In this document: one piece after another, positions 25,717 to 34,441 of the stretch
Numbering within the stretch: position 1 is the first letter of the stretch
How the letters are laid out: each line of letters starts with the position of its first letter
NCBI GenBank assembly: GCA_963844175.1
Contig: CAWJNE010000021.1
Coordinates: 434,001-498,000 of the forward strand
Origin: JALZMG01 sp963844175
Lineage (GTDB): Bacteria; Actinomycetota; Acidimicrobiia; Acidimicrobiales; Ilumatobacteraceae
Length of the DNA stretch: 64,000 nucleotides
Direction of reading: 5' to 3'
Position numbers and translations under genes: made by a program
The notes under the pieces: generated by a model
What the model was told of the DNA's origin: nothing
Seen by the model: only the letters and a program-made list of their open reading frames with translations
Database searches by the model: none

Positions 25717-26157
25717 ATGGCAGACAACACCATCACCCTCGTCGGCAACCTGACCCGTGATCCCGAGCTGCGCTACACCAGCGGCGGACGCGGGGTGGCC
25801 AGCTTCGGCCTGGCCGTCAACCGGCGCTACCAGGTCAACAACGAGTGGCAGGAGCAGACGTCGTTCTTCAACGTCGTGGCCTGGGGCACGCTCGGTGAGA
25901 ACGCCGCGGCCTGCCTGAACAAGGGCACGCGCATCGTCGTCAACGGTCGCCTGGAGCAGCGCTCGTGGGAGACCCAGGACGGTGAGAAGCGCTCCGTCGT
26001 CGAGGTCGTCGCCGACGAGCTGGGACCCAGCCTGCGCTGGGCCCAGGCCCATGTCGAAAAGACCGCCCGCACCAACGTCGAGGGCGGCGGCGGCGCCGCC
26101 CCTGGTGGCGGCGGCCGAGCCCCCGACCCGATCTACGGCGACGAAGAGCCGTTCTAG
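25717..26157 (+). CDS. ssb: Single-stranded DNA-binding protein
   Basis: 146 residues. OB fold starting NTITLVGNLTRDPELRYTSG, then a Gly-rich linker and an acidic tip (GDEEPF). The tip departs from the usual DDDIPF but keeps the acidic/Pro-Phe character that recruits partner proteins. Lies in the S6-SSB-S18 operon. Confidence 0.96.
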   Translation: MADNTITLVGNLTRDPELRYTSGGRGVASFGLAVNRRYQVNNEWQEQTSFFNVVAWGTLGENAAACLNKGTRIVVNGRLEQRSWETQDGEKRSVVEVVADELGPSLRWAQAHVEKTARTNVEGGGGAAPGGGGRAPDPIYGDEEPF

Positions 26158-26175
26158 AACGAGAGCACAGGACCG

Positions 26176-26580
26176 ATGGCGAGCAAGAAGAACCGGGCCC
26201 GGGCGTCCAAGGACACCACGACCCGCAAGTACAAGAAGAAGACCAGCGCCCTCATCACGGAGAAGGTCATCTACGTCGACTACAAGGACGTCGACCTGTT
26301 GGCCCGCTTCATGAGTGACCGGGCGAAGATCCGCAACCGGCGGGTCAGCGGCAACGACGTGCAGCAGCAGCGCGAGGTGGCCAACGCCATCAAGGTGGCC
26401 AGGGAGATGGCCCTGCTGCCGTACGCCCGTCGTGTGTCGACCCAGCGCACCCGTCCGCCGCGCGACGGCCGTCGCGAGCGTGACACCGAGCTGCGTACCG
26501 AGGCGCCCGAGCAGCCGGTCGACGAGGTCACCGCCGACGAGGTGGTCGAGCAGCCAGTGGCTGACGAGGTGCGGGCGTGA
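26176..26580 (+). CDS. rpsR: 30S ribosomal protein S18 with a long acidic tail
   Basis: 134 residues, whereas S18 is normally 75-90. The S18 core is clear (VIYVDYKDVDLLARFMSDRA, IRNRRVSGNDVQQQREVANA, ALLPYARR). About 45 extra residues follow: a basic stretch with RPPRDGRRER, then an acidic Glu/Val/Asp-rich tail ending VADEVRA. The stop overlaps the rplI GTG. Confidence 0.95.
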   Translation: MASKKNRARASKDTTTRKYKKKTSALITEKVIYVDYKDVDLLARFMSDRAKIRNRRVSGNDVQQQREVANAIKVAREMALLPYARRVSTQRTRPPRDGRRERDTELRTEAPEQPVDEVTADEVVEQPVADEVRA

Positions 26581-27020
26581 AGCTGATCCTGCGCGCCGAT
26601 GTCGGCGGCCTCGGCAAGCGGGGCGACATCGTCACCGTCGCCGATGGCTACGGCCGCAACTTCCTGCTGCCACGCGGGTTGGCGTTCGTCGCCACCGCCG
26701 GTGCTGTCGACCAGGCGGCGCGCATGCGCAAGGCCCGCGACGTGCGGGACGCCAACGATCGTGAGGCGGCGCAGTCGATCGCCACCCGCCTGGTGCCGAA
26801 GATCATCACCATCCCGGCCAAGAGCGGTCAGGAAGGTCGGCTGTTCGGTTCGGTCACACTGGCCGACGTCGTCGAGGCGGTCCGCGACCAGACCGGCGTC
26901 GAGCTGGAGCGGCGGCAGCTGGACAGCGACCCGATCAAGGCGCTCGGCCAGCACACGGTCACGGCGAAGTTGCACTCCGACGTGTCGTTCCCGATCACCG
27001 TCGACGTCGTCTCGGTGTAG
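26577..27020 (+). CDS. rplI: 50S ribosomal protein L9
   Basis: 147 residues. KLILRADVGGLGKRGDIVTV and DGYGRNFLLPRGLA mark the rRNA-binding N-domain, the central helix and a C-domain ending FPITVDVVSV follow. GTG overlaps the rpsR stop (GTGA). A strong hairpin follows the stop. Confidence 0.97.
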   Translation: MKLILRADVGGLGKRGDIVTVADGYGRNFLLPRGLAFVATAGAVDQAARMRKARDVRDANDREAAQSIATRLVPKIITIPAKSGQEGRLFGSVTLADVVEAVRDQTGVELERRQLDSDPIKALGQHTVTAKLHSDVSFPITVDVVSV

Positions 27021-27023
27021 ATC

Positions 27024-27052
27024 GGACGAGCTGTGCGATCCACAGCTCGTCC
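27024..27052 (+). terminator. Terminator after rplI
   Basis: A perfect 12-bp stem (left arm GGACGAGCTGTG) and 5-base loop, 3 bases after the rplI stop. It separates the ribosomal operon from dnaB. Confidence 0.8.
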
Positions 27053-27157
27053 CCAGCACTCAGCGCAGTCGTCCACACCGGATCGGGCCGCGCCCACCGA
27101 CTGCTCACAGGCAATCGGGTCTGGTTACCCACACGTTTGGCCTGCGAGGGTCGACTG

Positions 27158-30100
27158 ATGGATCGGCGGGACCAGCGCGACGACCGGCGGGGTCGCAACA
27201 GCGAAGAACGGCGGCCAGCGCGCTCGGGGAGCCGGGTTCCGCCGCACAACCTGCAGGCCGAGGAGTCCGTGCTCGGTGCGCTGCTGCTGTCGCGTGACGC
27301 CATCGGAGCCGTCAGCGAGCAGGGGCTGCGCCCCGACGACTTCTACAAGCCGGGCCACCAGCACGTCTTCGACGCCGTTCGCGCCCTGTACTCGACGGGC
27401 GCGCCGGCGGACACGATCACCGTCGCCGACGAGCTGCGCAAGGTCGGGCTGCTCGACCAGATCGGCGGCGTCGAGGCGCTGCACGCGCTGCAGAACGCCA
27501 CGCCGGCGATCTCCAACGCCGCCCACTACGCACGCATCGTGCAGGACACGGCGCTGTTGCGACGCCTGATCCATGTCGCCGGCGACATCGCCGAGCTGGC
27601 GTACGGCGAGCCCGATGACGTCACCAAGGCCGTCGACGAGGCCGAATCCAAGGTGTTCAAGGTCGCCGAAGAGCGGATCACCGACTCGACGCAGTTGCTC
27701 AGCGACTCCATCAAGGGGGTGATGGATCGCCTCGAGGAGACGTTCGCCCGCGGCGACATCATCACCGGCACGGCGACCGGCTACCACGACGTCGACGAGC
27801 TGCTGTCCGGCCTGCAGCCGTCGACGCTGACCATCGTCGGTGCGCGGCCCGCGATGGGAAAGTGCATCGCTGCCGACACCCCCATGGTCGACACCGCCAC
27901 TGGTGAGGTGGTCACGGCCCGCCAGCTCGCCGGCCGAGCCGCGGCCAGTGGGCGACTGCAGGTGCGGGCGATCGACGGCAGTGGTCGCCAGCGCGATGCC
28001 GACGTCGGCGCGGTGATCGAGGACGGCGTGAAGCCGGTGTTCAGGGTGACGACGCGCTCGGGACGCACCGCGACGCTCACGGCATCGCACCCGCTGCTCA
28101 CCCCGGCGGGTTGGCGGCCGCTCGGCGAGCTGACGGTCGGCGTCGACATCGCCGTTCCAGCCGCGCTCCCCGTCTTCGGCACCGACGACCTCCCAGATGC
28201 CGAGATCGACCTCATGGCATTGCTCATCGGCGATGGAGGTGTCACGTCGTCTCAGTGCAGCCCATCGCTGACCACGGCCAGTCGCGAGGTCTACGTCGCA
28301 GCGCGCGAAGCAGCTGCTGCGTTCGGCGTTCGTCTCCGGATGGCGGGGCCGGCGGGAACGGCGACGACGTGGCGCATCTCGGCCGGCCACGCCGGTGGTC
28401 GACCGAATCCCGTGACCACCATGCTTCAGCGCCATGGGCTGTGGGGCGGCGATGCCCACGCCAAGCACTTCCCTGCGGCGGTGTTCCGGCTACCGCGTGC
28501 CCGGCTCGCCCGCTTCTTGAACCGCCTCTTCGCCACCGACGGCACGGCGTGGGTGAGCGCAGTCGGCTACGCCCGCATCGGTTACGCCTCCGTCAGCGAG
28601 CGTCTGGCTCGCGACGTGGCGCATGCGTTGCTGCGATTCGGTGTACGCACCGAGCTCCGCCGCCGCGCCGTGCAGTACCGAGGGGAGCGACGGACCGCCT
28701 TCGAGGTGGAGATCACGGACGCTCGGTCGCTGCAGACCTTCGTCGATGAGATCGGGATCCTCGGCAAGGACGATTCCGTGGCCGCGGTCACGGCGATCGC
28801 TCGACGGGCGTCGGCGGGCTCCACGATCGACACCGTGCCCGTCGCGGTGTGGGACGACATCATCAAGGCGAAGGGCGACCGGTCGTGGGCGGACGTCAAC
28901 CAGTGCTGCGGGCGGCCGACCTCGTACAACTGGCACCCGTACCGAGGTCGGGTCCGTCGAGAGACGGTCAGGCGGCTGGCCGAGGGTCTCGATGACGACC
29001 AGCTGCGCTGGTGGGCGTCGCCGGATGTGTCGTGGGATCGAGTCGTCGAGATCGAGCCGATGGGCGTGGCCGACGTGATCGACTTCACCGTCCCCGAGCT
29101 GCACAACTTCGTCGCCGCCGACGTGTACCTGCACAACACCGCCTTCGGGCTGGGGATGGCGACGCACGTGGCCCGCACGTCGGGGTTGCCGGTGCTCGTG
29201 TTCTCCCTCGAGATGGGCCACCACGAGCTGACCCAGCGGATCCTCTCCAGCGAGGCGCTGGTCGACTCGACCCTCATCCGCAACGGCCGGCTGAAGGAGG
29301 CCGATTGGGCGCGCATCGGCCAGGCCATCGGTCGGCTCGAGGTCCCGCTGTTCCTCGACGACAACCCGCGCGTCACGGTGATGGAGATCCGCGCCAAGGC
29401 CCGCCGGATCAAGGCCCGCCACGGTGCGCTGGCGCTGATCGTCATCGACTACCTGCAGCTGATGAGCGCCGGCGGCAACCCCGAGAACCGCCAGCTCGAG
29501 GTCAGCGACATCAGCCGCAACCTGAAGATCCTGGCCCGCGAGCTGGAGGTGCCGATCGTCGCCCTCAGCCAGCTCAGCCGGAACCTGGAGAGCCGCAGCG
29601 ACAAGCGACCGATGCTCGCCGACCTGCGCGAGAGCGGCTGCCTGACCGCCGACACCCGGCTGGTGCGTGCCGACACCGGCGCCGAGGTGGCGCTCGGCGA
29701 CCTGGTCGGGACGACCGACGTACCGATCTGGTCGCTCGACGAGCGGTACCGGCTCGTCCCCGCCCGGTTGCTCCGGGCCTTCCCGAGCGGCGTCAAGCCG
29801 ACGTACCGCCTCCGCCTGGCCTCGGGTCGCTCGGTCGACGCCAGCGCCAACCACCCGTTCCTCACCGTGGGCGGATGGCGCCCGGTCGAGGCGCTCGTTC
29901 CCGGTGAGCACCTGGCGGCTGCACCGCACGTCGCCGGCGCGCCGGTCACCAACGACGTGCCGCTGGCCGTCTGGGAGCACGTGCGCACGAAGTCGGCCCC
30001 CGCCGCCGGCCTGTCGATGGCCGAGCTCGGCGACGTCCTCGGTCTGCGCTACTTCGGGGCGACGCTCGAGCGGTTCCGCCTGACTCGCCACCGGGTCGCC

Positions 30101-30451
30101 CGCATCGCTGCCGCCACCGGCGACGACTGGCTGGAGGCGCTGGCCGCCGCCGACGTGGTGTGGGACCGGATCATGTCCATCACGCCGCTCGGCGAGCAGC
30201 CCGTGTTCGACGCCACGATCGAGACGACGCACAACTTCGTGGCCAACGGCATCGTCGCCCACAACTCACTGGAGCAGGACGCCGACGTCGTCATGTTCCT
30301 GTACCGGGACGAGGTGTACAACAACGAGTCACCCGACAAGGGCTCGGCCGAGGTGATCGTCGCCAAGCACCGTTCCGGGCCGATCGGCACGAAGCGACTG
30401 GTGTTCCGCGGCCAGTACACCCGCTTCGACAACGCCGCCCGCGGCGTGTAA
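27158..30451 (+). CDS. dnaB: Replicative DNA helicase DnaB with two inteins
   Basis: Hexameric replication-fork helicase. The precursor has 1097 residues; removing the inteins at 236-660 and 828-1036 leaves 463, the normal DnaB size. N-domain: PPHNLQAEESVLGALLLSRD; Walker A GARPAMGK-TAFGLGMA is split by intein 1; Walker B LIVIDYLQLMS; the motif LADLRESG-SLEQDADVVMFL is split by intein 2. ATG 27158 has GAGGG upstream and starts the usual disordered Arg/Asp head; a TTG 7 codons upstream is less likely. Splicing of both inteins is required for function. Confidence 0.97.
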   Translation: MDRRDQRDDRRGRNSEERRPARSGSRVPPHNLQAEESVLGALLLSRDAIGAVSEQGLRPDDFYKPGHQHVFDAVRALYSTGAPADTITVADELRKVGLLDQIGGVEALHALQNATPAISNAAHYARIVQDTALLRRLIHVAGDIAELAYGEPDDVTKAVDEAESKVFKVAEERITDSTQLLSDSIKGVMDRLEETFARGDIITGTATGYHDVDELLSGLQPSTLTIVGARPAMGKCIAADTPMVDTATGEVVTARQLAGRAAASGRLQVRAIDGSGRQRDADVGAVIEDGVKPVFRVTTRSGRTATLTASHPLLTPAGWRPLGELTVGVDIAVPAALPVFGTDDLPDAEIDLMALLIGDGGVTSSQCSPSLTTASREVYVAAREAAAAFGVRLRMAGPAGTATTWRISAGHAGGRPNPVTTMLQRHGLWGGDAHAKHFPAAVFRLPRARLARFLNRLFATDGTAWVSAVGYARIGYASVSERLARDVAHALLRFGVRTELRRRAVQYRGERRTAFEVEITDARSLQTFVDEIGILGKDDSVAAVTAIARRASAGSTIDTVPVAVWDDIIKAKGDRSWADVNQCCGRPTSYNWHPYRGRVRRETVRRLAEGLDDDQLRWWASPDVSWDRVVEIEPMGVADVIDFTVPELHNFVAADVYLHNTAFGLGMATHVARTSGLPVLVFSLEMGHHELTQRILSSEALVDSTLIRNGRLKEADWARIGQAIGRLEVPLFLDDNPRVTVMEIRAKARRIKARHGALALIVIDYLQLMSAGGNPENRQLEVSDISRNLKILARELEVPIVALSQLSRNLESRSDKRPMLADLRESGCLTADTRLVRADTGAEVALGDLVGTTDVPIWSLDERYRLVPARLLRAFPSGVKPTYRLRLASGRSVDASANHPFLTVGGWRPVEALVPGEHLAAAPHVAGAPVTNDVPLAVWEHVRTKSAPAAGLSMAELGDVLGLRYFGATLERFRLTRHRVARIAAATGDDWLEALAAADVVWDRIMSITPLGEQPVFDATIETTHNFVANGIVAHNSLEQDADVVMFLYRDEVYNNESPDKGSAEVIVAKHRSGPIGTKRLVFRGQYTRFDNAARGV
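27863..29137 (+). mobile_element. DnaB intein 1 with LAGLIDADG endonuclease
   Basis: 425-residue intein inserted between Lys and Thr of Walker A. It starts with Cys (CIAADTPMVD), has block B TASHPLLTPAGW and ends FVAADVYLHN before Thr, so all splicing residues are present. The middle holds two LAGLIDADG-like motifs (MALLIGDGG at intein residues ~118-126, FLNRLFATDG at ~218) with the acidic residues kept, so the homing endonuclease may be active. Between it and the C-terminal splicing block is a helical segment (IDTVPVAVWDDIIKAKGD). Confidence 0.95.
29639..30265 (+). mobile_element. DnaB intein 2, reduced intein without endonuclease motifs
   Basis: 209-residue intein inserted in LRESG-S. It starts CLTADTRLVRADTGAEVALG, has block B ASANHPFLTVGGW (Ser in place of the usual Thr) and ends NFVANGIVAHN before Ser. 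No LAGLIDADG motif remains, but a linker (VPLAVWEHVRTKSAPAAGLS, then AADVVWDRI) matches the segment that follows the endonuclease in intein 1. It reads as an intein that has lost its endonuclease core. Confidence 0.93.
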
Positions 30452-30500
30452 GCGCCGCTCCGGACGGCGGTCACCACGGGTCGTCAGGCCTCCTCGTAGA

Positions 30501-30594
30501 AGCTCCCGAGCGTTCGTGCCGCAGCGAGCCTGATCGCCCAGGCCGGCCGTGCCCGGCCCAGGCCGAGGAGCGGAGTCTTCGGAGCGAGCGAGGC
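30501..30594. repeat. Dispersed intergenic repeat, copy B
   Basis: The longest copy: its right 74 bases match copy A and its left 48 match copy C. It lies just past the VOC gene stop, between the convergent dnaB and VOC genes. Confidence 0.75.
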
Positions 30595-30601
30595 CATCAG
30601 G

Positions 30602-31261
30602 TCAGACGAATCGCAGCTGGACGCCGCAGATCGTCGTCGACTCACCGGCGCGGGCGCGGTCGGTGGCGACCAGGTCGATGGCGTCGATGCCCTCACCGCG
30701 CGGACCGGCCGGCACGAAGCGCACGGCGTGATCGACCTCCAGTTGCCGCCACCGGGCCTGCATCGCCGCCGGATCGTCGGCGCCCACGTCGATGCCGGCG
30801 ATCGCCGTGGTGACGGCGGTCTCCGCATGGGCCCGCCACGGTCCGGCCCACGGCCACGCCCCGGGCGTCTCCGGCTGGTCGATCGAGACGATCGCCCCAC
30901 CGACGTCGCGTGGGTGGAGGTGGCGGCCGCGGATCTCGGGTGCGTCCGCCTCGAACACGATCCGCACGCCGGCGGCGGTGACGAGGTCCACGCGCCGATC
31001 GAGGTCGTCGCACTCGAAGATCGCCATGTAGCCACCGTCGCCCGAGCGCCGGTCGAGCAACCGCCCCGCCGTGGTGCCCTCCTCGACCGGACTGACCACC
31101 TCGATGAACTGGTCACCGACGGTCATCAGCGCGTTGTGCAGGCCGAACACCTCCACACCAGGGTCCTCGAAGCAGACCGTCACGCCGAGGTGAGCGCAGA
31201 GCGCGGCGACGACCGGATCACGCTCCTCGGCGACGAGCGCCACCTGGCGCAGGCGGATCAT
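30602..31261 (-). CDS. VOC/glyoxalase-like protein
   Basis: 219 residues. It begins MIRLRQVALVAEERDPVVAA, followed by VEVFGLHNALMTVGDQFIEV, the paired beta-alpha pattern of the vicinal-oxygen-chelate superfamily (glyoxalase_3-like). Enzymatic activity and substrate are unknown. ATG 31261 lies 6 bases after a TACGGT box, suggesting a leaderless transcript diverging from the kinase gene. Confidence 0.8.
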   Translation of the reverse strand: MIRLRQVALVAEERDPVVAALCAHLGVTVCFEDPGVEVFGLHNALMTVGDQFIEVVSPVEEGTTAGRLLDRRSGDGGYMAIFECDDLDRRVDLVTAAGVRIVFEADAPEIRGRHLHPRDVGGAIVSIDQPETPGAWPWAGPWRAHAETAVTTAIAGIDVGADDPAAMQARWRQLEVDHAVRFVPAGPRGEGIDAIDLVATDRARAGESTTICGVQLRFV

Positions 31262-31267
31262 GGGCGC

Positions 31268-31273
31268 ACCGTA
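31268..31273 (-). promoter_or_regulatory. -10 box of the VOC gene
   Basis: TACGGT on the minus strand, 6 bases before the ATG at 31261. Confidence 0.45.
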
Positions 31274-31312
31274 CGTCACCCGGGCCGAGGGCGAGTTCTC
31301 ATGTTCCTGCCG

Positions 31313-31318
31313 TAGCGT
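31313..31318 (+). promoter_or_regulatory. -10 box of the second kinase gene
   Basis: TAGCGT, 8 bases before the GTG at 31327; leaderless spacing. Confidence 0.45.
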
Positions 31319-31326
31319 CCTCGCCC

Positions 31327-32811
31327 GTGGCGCAGCTCATCGCCAGCCGCTACGAGGTCGGACCGTTGCTCGGAACCGGCGGAATGGCCAGGGTGGTGCG
31401 CGGGCGCGACACCCGCCTCGACCGTCCGGTGGCCATCAAGCTCGTCCCCGCCGACGCCATCGATCCGGTCGGGCGTGAGCGGTTCGGGCGCGAGGCTCGT
31501 TCGTCGGCCGGCTTCGCCCATCCCAACGCCGTCACGGCGTTCGACGCCGGCGAGTCGGACGGCTTCCTGTACCTCGTGATGGAGCTGGTCGACGGTTCGT
31601 CACTGGCGGAGCTGCTCGCCGATCGGGCCCCGCTCCCGATCGAGCAGGCGTTGCACATCGAGGATTCGATCCTGGCTGCTCTCAGCGCGGCCCATGCCGC
31701 AGGGATCGTCCACCGCGACGTGAAGCCCGGCAACGTGCTGCTCGGCGACCACGGGCGCGTCAAGCTTGCCGACTTCGGCATCGCCCGGCGGCTCGACGAC
31801 CTGACGTCGGATCTCACCGGCGTCGGGCAGTTCATCGGCACGCCGAAGTACCTGGCCCCGGAGCAGCTGGCCGGCGAGCCGGCCACGCCGGCGTCCGACC
31901 TGTACGCCGCTGGCGTCGTGCTCTACGAGATGCTCGCTGGGGAGCCCCCGTTCGACGCGGCGACGCCGATGGAGCTGGCGTGGGCCCACCACAACGCGCC
32001 GGTCCCCGACGTGCGCGTGTTGCGGCCCGACGTGCCGGCACCCGTCGCCGCCACCATCGCCACGGCGATGGCCAAGCACCCGACCGAGCGTTTCGCCACC
32101 GCCGATGCGATGCGCCGTTCCCTGACCCTCCCCGCCATCCCGGCCGGCGGGCCGCCGGCGACGGCACTGCTCGCCGCGCCGGTGCTCCCGCCGACCGTCG
32201 TCGGTCCGGCCCCGGGCCGACCGGCGGAGGACGGGTCACCGCCGCCGAGCGGTCGCTGGCGCTGGGTCGTCGCCCTCGCCGCGCTCGTCGCGCTCGTCGT
32301 CGGCGCCGTCGCCGTCGGTTTGGCCCGGCAGGACAACGGCGCCGATCCCACGGCGACGACGGCCGGAACTGGCAGCGGGGTGGCCTCCGAGACGATCTCC
32401 TCGGCGACGATGGCTGCGCCGGCGACGACGCTCGGTCCGGCGACCACGGCTGTGCCGACGCAGCCGCCACCGCCGGCCACGACGTCGCCACCGACGGCTG
32501 CGCCGAGCACGGCCGAGCCACCGACCGTGCCCGGGATCCCATCACCCCTCGACGATCTGCTGAACGGCGGCACGGACGTGTTCGGGACGCGCACGAACGA
32601 ACTGCTCGACGAGATCGCCGGAGTGCAGAACGACCCCGAGCGCGCCCGTCGCGTCCTCGAGCAGGCCGAGGAGTGGGTGCAGGACGGCGAGCTCGACGTC
32701 ACCGTCCTCCCGATCCTGAACGACCTGCTCGGCGACGTGGCTGCGCAGGACCAGGACGGCAACAGCGGCCAGGGGAACGGCAACGGGAACGACGACGGTG
32801 GCGACGACTAG
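31327..32811 (+). CDS. Transmembrane Ser/Thr protein kinase (PknB-type)
   Basis: 494 residues. Kinase domain residues 9-275 with glycine loop LLGTGGMARV, VAIKLVP, HRDVKPGNVLLG, LADFGIARR and APEQL; then a Pro/Ala linker, one membrane span (VVALAALVALVVGAVAVGLA), a Thr/Pro-rich external stretch, a short helical region (LEQAEEWVQDGELDVTVLPI) and an Asp/Gly/Asn tail. No PASTA repeats, so the outer signal is not obviously muropeptide. It follows dnaB and precedes two small genes. Confidence 0.95.
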   Translation: MAQLIASRYEVGPLLGTGGMARVVRGRDTRLDRPVAIKLVPADAIDPVGRERFGREARSSAGFAHPNAVTAFDAGESDGFLYLVMELVDGSSLAELLADRAPLPIEQALHIEDSILAALSAAHAAGIVHRDVKPGNVLLGDHGRVKLADFGIARRLDDLTSDLTGVGQFIGTPKYLAPEQLAGEPATPASDLYAAGVVLYEMLAGEPPFDAATPMELAWAHHNAPVPDVRVLRPDVPAPVAATIATAMAKHPTERFATADAMRRSLTLPAIPAGGPPATALLAAPVLPPTVVGPAPGRPAEDGSPPPSGRWRWVVALAALVALVVGAVAVGLARQDNGADPTATTAGTGSGVASETISSATMAAPATTLGPATTAVPTQPPPPATTSPPTAAPSTAEPPTVPGIPSPLDDLLNGGTDVFGTRTNELLDEIAGVQNDPERARRVLEQAEEWVQDGELDVTVLPILNDLLGDVAAQDQDGNSGQGNGNGNDDGGDD

Positions 32812-32832
32812 CACCTCGCCGACGGTGACGCG

Positions 32833-33042
32833 GTGAACCCCCTCGGTGACGACCTGCTGGCGTGGTTGGTGCTGGCGCTCGGTGGGGCACTGCTCGTCGG
32901 CAACGTCCTGGCCATCGTGCGGCCTCCCGGACGTCCCGACGAGGGCACGCTCGAGCGGGCACCGATCGCCCGCAGCCTGGTGATGGCTGCCGTGGGGCTG
33001 GTGGCCACCGTCTGGGCGCTGGCCTCGCTCATCGTCGGCTGA
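32833..33042 (+). CDS. Small two-span membrane protein
   Basis: 69 residues, function unknown. Two hydrophobic segments (LLAWLVLALGGALLVGNVLA and LVMAAVGLVATVWALASLIV) flank a polar loop with RPPGRPDEG. GTG start 21 bases after the kinase stop; it may be co-transcribed with the kinase. Confidence 0.7.
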   Translation: MNPLGDDLLAWLVLALGGALLVGNVLAIVRPPGRPDEGTLERAPIARSLVMAAVGLVATVWALASLIVG

Positions 33043-33105
33043 TCGTTTGCGCCACGCGGCGGGTCGGGTACGACGACGCAGGCGGTCGATCAGGAGGTGC
33101 AACCG

Positions 33106-33486
33106 ATGGCCAAGACGCGCAAGGAGGACCTGCCGGGGACGCTCAAGCGGTCACCGGCGAAGGCCCAGCGCACCTACGCCGAGACGCTCGACTCGGCGCA
33201 CGAGCAGTACGACTCCGAGGAGCGGGCCCACCGCACCGCCCTCGCCGCCCTGAAGCACAGCTTCGAGAAGGTCGGTGACCACTGGGAGCCGAAGGCCGAG
33301 AAGGGACCGTCCGACGACCGGGCTGCCGCCGGCGGGCTCGGTCCCGAGGAGACGGCGGGTGGCGTCGACGAGCGTGGGCACTCGAAGCAGGAGCTGTACG
33401 ACCGGGCCAAGCGGCTGGGCGTGAAGGGTCGGTCGTCGATGACCAAGCACGAGCTGGCCGCCGCCATCGCCCGCCAGCAAGACTGA
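33106..33486 (+). CDS. ChaB-like / Rho-termination-factor N-domain protein
   Basis: 126 residues. The N-terminal half (DLPGTLKRSPAKAQRTYAET, then AHRTALAALKHSFEKVGDHW) is a ChaB-type helical domain; the C-terminal half (KQELYDRAKRLGVKGRSSMT) resembles the Rho N-terminal SAP-like helix pair. Often found as a small stress-related protein in actinobacteria; function unproven. ATG at 33106 has AGGAGG 8 bases upstream. Confidence 0.85.
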   Translation: MAKTRKEDLPGTLKRSPAKAQRTYAETLDSAHEQYDSEERAHRTALAALKHSFEKVGDHWEPKAEKGPSDDRAAAGGLGPEETAGGVDERGHSKQELYDRAKRLGVKGRSSMTKHELAAAIARQQD

Positions 33487-33490
33487 CGCC

Positions 33491-34441
33491 GTGCCGCAGT
33501 CCGCGCCCGGATCGCTGGATCCCAGCGGGCCGGCGGCGGGCGACATCGCCGGGTTGTGGTGGCTGTTGCTCGGCGGTGGGACCGCCGTCTTCGTCCTCGT
33601 CCTCGCCCTGCTCGTGATCCCGATGCTGCGGCGGCGCGGCGTCGCCGACGAGGTCGACGAGGGCCACCGCGCGGAGGTGCCGCCGCGGTTGGCCAACCGG
33701 TTGATCATCGGCCTGGGCATCGTGATGACCGGAGCACTGCTCGTCGTCGTGCTGGTCGTCAGCGTGGCGACGATGCGCGACGTGTCCCGCGCCGCACCGG
33801 CGGGCAGCACGCGCATCGACGTCGTCGGCTACCAGTTCTGGTGGTCGGTCCGCTACCCCGACGCCGACGTGACGGTCGCCAACGAGCTGCACATCCCGGT
33901 CGGCGAGCCGGTCGAGGTGCGGCTCACGTCGGACGACGTGATCCACAGCTTCTGGGCGCCGGAGCTGCACGGCAAGCTCGACCTCCTTCCCGACGGGACC
34001 AACACGCTGGTCCTCGAAGCCGAGCGGGCGGGCGTGTACGGCGGCGAGTGCGCCGAGTTCTGCGGCATCCAGCACACCAACATGGGCTTCGTCGTCGTGG
34101 CCGAGCCGCCGGATCAGTTCGCCGCATGGCTTGCCGATCAGCAGCGGCCGGCCGAACCGGCTGACGGTCCGGGCGCCGAGCTGTTCCGGTCCGAGGGGTG
34201 CGCCGAGTGCCACGTCATCGAGGGCGTGACGGCGGCGTCGTCCGCACAGCCCGGCCCTGACCTCACGCACCTGTCGTCGCGCCGGACGATCGCTTCCGAC
34301 ACGCTGGAGAACACCGCGGCCAACCTCGCCGAGTGGCTGCGCGATCCGTCAGCCGCCAAGCCCGGCACGACGATGCCGACGCCCGACCTCACGACCGAGC
34401 AGATCGAGCAGCTCGTCGAGTACCTGGGGTCGCTCGAGTGA
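33491..34441 (+). CDS. coxB: Cytochrome c oxidase subunit II fused to cytochrome c
   Basis: 316-residue caa3-type subunit II. Two membrane spans (about 21-43 and 73-95), the cupredoxin domain with QFWWSVRYP and the CuA site CAEFCGIQHTNMGF (Cys187, Cys191), then a haem c domain with CAECH (Cys237, Cys240, His241) and a likely Met ligand in PGTTMPTPDLT. It receives electrons and passes them to subunit I. The stop codon sits at the edge of the 65-bp tandem repeat. Confidence 0.96.
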   Translation: MPQSAPGSLDPSGPAAGDIAGLWWLLLGGGTAVFVLVLALLVIPMLRRRGVADEVDEGHRAEVPPRLANRLIIGLGIVMTGALLVVVLVVSVATMRDVSRAAPAGSTRIDVVGYQFWWSVRYPDADVTVANELHIPVGEPVEVRLTSDDVIHSFWAPELHGKLDLLPDGTNTLVLEAERAGVYGGECAEFCGIQHTNMGFVVVAEPPDQFAAWLADQQRPAEPADGPGAELFRSEGCAECHVIEGVTAASSAQPGPDLTHLSSRRTIASDTLENTAANLAEWLRDPSAAKPGTTMPTPDLTTEQIEQLVEYLGSLE

